Origin: Pelomonas sp. BJYL3
GTDB lineage: Bacteria; Pseudomonadota; Gammaproteobacteria; Burkholderiales; Burkholderiaceae_C
Direction: 5' to 3'
Length of the DNA: 64,000 nt
NCBI RefSeq assembly: GCF_027257975.1
Contig: NZ_JANZKX010000003.1
Span: forward strand, 62,001-126,000
The notes under the pieces were generated by a model. The model saw nothing but the letters and a program-made list of their open reading frames with translations, did no database searches and was not told the origin of the DNA. The translations under genes were made by a program, and so were the position numbers. This document shows, piece after piece, positions 61,063-64,000 of this stretch. Numbering within the stretch: position 1 is the first letter of the stretch; each line of letters opens with the position of its first letter.

Positions 61063-61100
61063 AGACCCGTCAGCCCTGTGGCCGGCGGGTCTTTTTCTTT
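61063..61100 (+). terminator. intrinsic terminator of ctpA
   Basis: Stem AGACCCG/CGGGTCT with a 16-base loop containing GGCC, followed by TTTTTCTTT. Confidence 0.85.
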
Positions 61101-61135
61101 GCGGCACGCCCTGGGCGCGGCGCTATGCTTGCCGC

Positions 61136-61885
61136 ATGAATGACGAACAGCTGCTGCGCTATTCGCGGCACATCCTGCTCGACGAGATCGGCGTCGAGGG
61201 GCAGGCCCGGATCCTGGCCGGCCATGCGCTGGTGATCGGTGCGGGCGGCCTGGGCTCCCCGGTGGCCCTGTACCTGGCCACGGCCGGCGTGGGCACCCTG
61301 ACCCTGGTGGACCACGACACCGTGGACCTCACCAACCTGCAGCGCCAGATCGTGCACCGGCAGGACCGCATCGGCCAGCCCAAGGTGTCCTCCGCGGCGC
61401 TGACGCTCAAGGCAATCAACCCCGAACTGAATGTGCAGGCGCTGCAGGAAAAGGTGGACGCCGCGCGGCTGGACACCCTGGTGCAGTCGGCCGACGTCGT
61501 ACTGGACTGCTCCGACAACTTCGCCACCCGCCACGCCGTCAACGCGGCCTGCGTGCGGCATCGCAAGCCCCTGGTCTCGGGCGCGGCGGTGGGGTTTGAC
61601 GGGCAGATCAGCGTCTACGACAGCCGCTCCGGGCACACGCCCTGCTACGCCTGCGTGTTCCCGCCGGACGCGCAGTTCGAGGAGGTGCGCTGCGCCATCA
61701 TGGGTGTGTTCGCGCCGCTGGTGGGCATCATCGGCAGCCAGCAGGCAGCGGAAGGCCTGAAGCTGCTGGCCGGCCTCCCCGGCTCACTCGCCGGCCGCCT
61801 GCAGATGCTGGACGCCCGCCAGATGCGCTGGAGCGAGATTCTCTTGCAGCGCGACCCCGAATGCCGCTGCTGCGGCACCGCATAG
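61136..61885 (+). CDS. moeB: MoeB/ThiF-type adenylyltransferase
   Basis: A 249-residue E1-like enzyme that adenylates a sulphur-carrier C terminus (MoaD or ThiS). Nucleotide-binding GAGGLGSPVALYLATAG (about 36-52), the DLTNLQRQ motif (62-69) and a zinc-binding CYACVFPP...ECRCCGTA set with four cysteines. No moaD or thiS gene is adjacent. The start is the ATG at 61136; upstream sequence has no SD, and a 100-base gap with the ctpA terminator separates it. Confidence 0.9.
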   Translation: MNDEQLLRYSRHILLDEIGVEGQARILAGHALVIGAGGLGSPVALYLATAGVGTLTLVDHDTVDLTNLQRQIVHRQDRIGQPKVSSAALTLKAINPELNVQALQEKVDAARLDTLVQSADVVLDCSDNFATRHAVNAACVRHRKPLVSGAAVGFDGQISVYDSRSGHTPCYACVFPPDAQFEEVRCAIMGVFAPLVGIIGSQQAAEGLKLLAGLPGSLAGRLQMLDARQMRWSEILLQRDPECRCCGTA

Positions 61886-61990
61886 CCGTTCGTCGACACA
61901 ATAAATTCAACCATCGGCGCCAAATGAGGAAATAACATTTCTCAGCGACTGCACTACAGTTCGACCCGCGCCGCCCCACCGGGACCCCGC

Positions 61991-62878
61991 ATGAGCAAGC
62001 ACAAGAACAAGCTGACCGCCCGCAATTTCCCCTCGGCCAAGGACGAAGCCCGCCTGGCCCAGGCGCGCCCGACGCCGGACTACGACGGACCCAACAGCGC
62101 CTACCGCCTGGCCTTCACCGACGACGACTTCATGCTGCGCGAGGAGCTGCGGCCGGTGCGCATGCAGCTGGAGCTGCTCAAGCCCGAGCTGGTGCAGCAG
62201 GAGCAGGGCATCAAGGCCACGATCGTGATGTTCGGCAGCGCCCGCATCCCGGACCAGGCCAGCGCCGAGATCCGCGTGGCCGAGGCCCAGGCCCTGGGCG
62301 ATGCCGCCACGCTCAAGCGCGCGCAGATGCAGCTGCAGATGAGCCGCTACTACGAGGAGGCGCGCCGCTTCGCCGGCATCGTCACCCGCGAGAGCATCGA
62401 CCGCGGCAACCCCATCTACGTGGTGACGGGCGGCGGCCCCGGCATCATGGAGGCGGGCAACCGCGGCGCCCATGAGGTGGGCGGCAAGAGCATCGGCCTG
62501 AACATCGTGCTGCCGCACGAGCAGCACCCCAACCCCTACATCACGCCGGAGCTGTGCTTCCGCTTCCACTACTTCGCGCTGCGCAAGATGCACTTCCTGA
62601 TGCGCTCGGTGGCGCTGGTGTGCTTCCCCGGCGGCTTCGGCACCCTCGATGAACTCTTCGAGGCCCTCACCCTGATCCAGACGGGCAAGTGCCGCCGCCG
62701 GCCCATCCTGATGTTCGGGCGCGATTTCTGGTCGCGCCTGATCAACTTCGAGCTGCTGATCGAGACCGGCATGATCAGCCCGGGCGACGAGCAGCTCTTC
62801 CACTTCGTCGATTCCGCCGAGGAGGCCTGGGCCTTGCTCGAGTCGGAGTACGACCTGACCCAGACCCCCCACGACTGA
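61991..62878 (+). CDS. LOG family protein (putative nucleotide phosphoribohydrolase)
   Basis: A 295-residue Rossmann-fold protein of the LOG / TIGR00730 family. Signature PGGFGTLDELFEAL (about residues 215-228) and the GGGPGIMEAGNRGA motif (about 150-163) bind the ribose phosphate. Related enzymes remove ribose 5-phosphate from nucleotide monophosphates; older annotation as lysine decarboxylase is not supported. The N-terminal 60 or so residues are an extension with charged character. Arginase follows 19 bases downstream, suggesting a bicistron. Confidence 0.88.
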   Translation: MSKHKNKLTARNFPSAKDEARLAQARPTPDYDGPNSAYRLAFTDDDFMLREELRPVRMQLELLKPELVQQEQGIKATIVMFGSARIPDQASAEIRVAEAQALGDAATLKRAQMQLQMSRYYEEARRFAGIVTRESIDRGNPIYVVTGGGPGIMEAGNRGAHEVGGKSIGLNIVLPHEQHPNPYITPELCFRFHYFALRKMHFLMRSVALVCFPGGFGTLDELFEALTLIQTGKCRRRPILMFGRDFWSRLINFELLIETGMISPGDEQLFHFVDSAEEAWALLESEYDLTQTPHD

Positions 62879-62897
62879 ACCCCCTGAAGAGGATGCC

Positions 62898-63827
62898 ATG
62901 ACCACACTGCGCAACGTCTCCCTCATTGGCGCGCCGACCGACATCGGCGCCGGCGCCCGCGGCGCCAGCATGGGCCCGGAGGCCCTGCGCGTGGCCAACC
63001 TCGGCCCCACCCTGGAGGGCCACGGCGTCAGCGTGGTGGACCGTGGCAATCTCAGCGGCCCCTACAACCCCTGGCAACCGCCTGTTGACGGTTACCGCCA
63101 CCTGCCGGAGGTGGCCGCCTGGAACCGCGCCGTGCACGACGCCGTCTATGCCGAGCTGAAGCTGGGCCGCATGCCCATCCTGCTGGGCGGCGACCACTGC
63201 CTGGGCCTGGGCTCCATCAGCGCCGTGGCGCGGCACTGCAAGGAACAGGGCAAGAAGCTGCGCGTGCTGTGGCTGGACGCCCATGCCGACTTCAACACCA
63301 GCGAGCTGACCCCCAGCGGCAACATCCACGGCATGCCCGTGGCCTGCCTGGCGGGCTTCGGTCCCAAGGAGCTGATCGAGATCGGCGGCTTCAGCAAGGA
63401 GCATCCGGCCATCAGCCCCAAGTGGGTGCGCCAGATCGGCATCCGCAGCGTGGACGCCGGCGAGAAGCGCTTCGTGCACGAGCAGGAACTCGAAGTCTTC
63501 GACATGCGCTACATCGACGAAATGGGCATGCGCCACACCATGGAGCTGGCCCTGGCCACCCTGGACGCCAACACCCACCTGCACGTCAGCTTCGACGTGG
63601 ACTTCCTGGACCCCTCCATCGCCCCCGGCGTGGGCACCACCGTGCCCGGCGGCCCCACGTACCGCGAGGCCCAGCTGTGCATGGAGATGATCGCCGACAC
63701 CGGCCGCCTCGCCTCCCTGGACGTGATGGAACTCAACCCCGCCCTGGACGAGAAGAACCGCACCGCCACGCTGGCGGTGGATCTGATCGAGTCGCTGTTC
63801 GGCAAGTCGACGCTGATGCGCAAGTGA
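62898..63827 (+). CDS. rocF: arginase
   Basis: A 309-residue binuclear manganese enzyme that hydrolyses arginine to ornithine and urea. All metal motifs are seen: GGDHCLGLGS (about 95-104), DAHADFNT (about 124-131, with HADF ligands), and SFDVDFLDP (about 230-238). N-terminal IGAPTDIGAGARGA matches the family. Close spacing (19 bases) to the LOG gene suggests one transcript. The catabolic ornithine pathway genes are not in the window. Confidence 0.94.
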   Translation: MTTLRNVSLIGAPTDIGAGARGASMGPEALRVANLGPTLEGHGVSVVDRGNLSGPYNPWQPPVDGYRHLPEVAAWNRAVHDAVYAELKLGRMPILLGGDHCLGLGSISAVARHCKEQGKKLRVLWLDAHADFNTSELTPSGNIHGMPVACLAGFGPKELIEIGGFSKEHPAISPKWVRQIGIRSVDAGEKRFVHEQELEVFDMRYIDEMGMRHTMELALATLDANTHLHVSFDVDFLDPSIAPGVGTTVPGGPTYREAQLCMEMIADTGRLASLDVMELNPALDEKNRTATLAVDLIESLFGKSTLMRK

Positions 63828-63880
63828 TGCGGCGCATGCGCGCTCCTGTGGCGCCTCCGTATCAAGGGGCGCCCGTCTGA

Positions 63881-64000
63881 TCAGGCGCTGACGATCCAGC
63901 CCTCCACCGGGTCGATCACGGCCGGCAGCCCGTAGCCCGGCCGCTCGCTGGCCCAGGCCGCCTGCATGAGGCACAGCACTGCATCGAGGCTGTCGCCCGA
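63881..64000 (-). CDS. 3' end of a gene resembling DUF429 proteins
   Basis: Forty codons before the stop at 63881 read DAVLCLMQAAWASERPGYG and DPVEGWIVSA, similar to the C terminus of DUF429-type (RNase H-like) proteins. The rest lies outside the window, so the assignment is tentative. Confidence 0.5.
   Translation of the reverse strand, partial: SGDSLDAVLCLMQAAWASERPGYGLPAVIDPVEGWIVSA

Overview
The window is a 64 kb chromosomal segment from a high-GC betaproteobacterium. The best fit is Burkholderiales, in the Roseateles/Mitsuaria/Leptothrix neighbourhood. The reasons are the very GC-rich codon use, the gene content (an EpsA-type LuxR regulator, a FeeM-type N-acyl amino acid synthase, a GbpA-like chitin-active LPMO, SapC, DUF2783 and DUF4212 proteins) and a prfB gene with an intact programmed frameshift. 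The genus is inferred; there is no rRNA or marker phylogeny here. The segment is gene-dense with many short operons. I see no integrase, transposase, phage gene or CRISPR array.

Layout. 1-2.2 kb: two adjacent M56 (BlaR1-type) membrane metallopeptidases, the first cut by the window edge. 2.3-9.7 kb: a di-iron MBL protein, ridA-plsY, ybaK, a DUF2975/HTH pair, an acyl-CoA ligase, an ArsC-like reductase, a GNAT and a hypothetical protein. 9.8-13.3 kb: an alpha/beta hydrolase, a secreted metzincin protease and a DUF4212 protein. 13.5-18.7 kb: prfB, pepN, fbp and tRNA-Thr. 18.7-24.2 kb: VanZ-like protein, solute-binding protein, EpsA-like regulator, a divergent LPMO and small unknown genes. 24.5-30.3 kb: a divergently regulated aromatic-catabolism operon (MBL, VOC, FAD monooxygenase, DUF2783, fumarylacetoacetase) facing an IclR regulator. 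30.4-38.7 kb: FeeM-like synthase, Tat-exported amidase, sapC/CNNM transporter pair, apaH, LysR/PaiB divergent pair, tRNA-Ser and a membrane protein. 38.6-49.8 kb: three c-di-GMP genes (GGDEF, HD-GYP, EAL) around a large lipoprotein, a cytochrome c, MoxR, an S9 peptidase and a VWA protein. 49.8-56 kb: tamA-tamB and tRNA-Arg. 56-59.6 kb: a lower-GC pocket with a protease-fold protein lacking recognisable catalytic residues, a cold-shock protein, an RRM protein and about 0.9 kb of apparently non-coding or decayed sequence. 59.6-64 kb: ctpA, moeB, a LOG protein, arginase and the end of a possible DUF429 gene.

The most unusual signal is not a gene. It is a 14-base word, GGGTCAGGTCTTGC, present seven times exactly and at least three more times with one mismatch. 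It occurs on both strands, between genes and inside conserved genes, where it uses codons (CAA, TTG) that look uncommon for this GC-rich sequence. It resembles a DNA-uptake-type or REP-derived dispersed word. Other points worth a look are the aromatic operon with a VOC protein and an atypical MBL protein but no HmgA, an LPMO whose brace histidine follows Tyr-Pro, a TamA with a lipobox, a MoxR/VWA pair split by two other genes, the serine-protease-fold protein without its triad, and two short tandem repeats with 11-bp and 9-bp periods.
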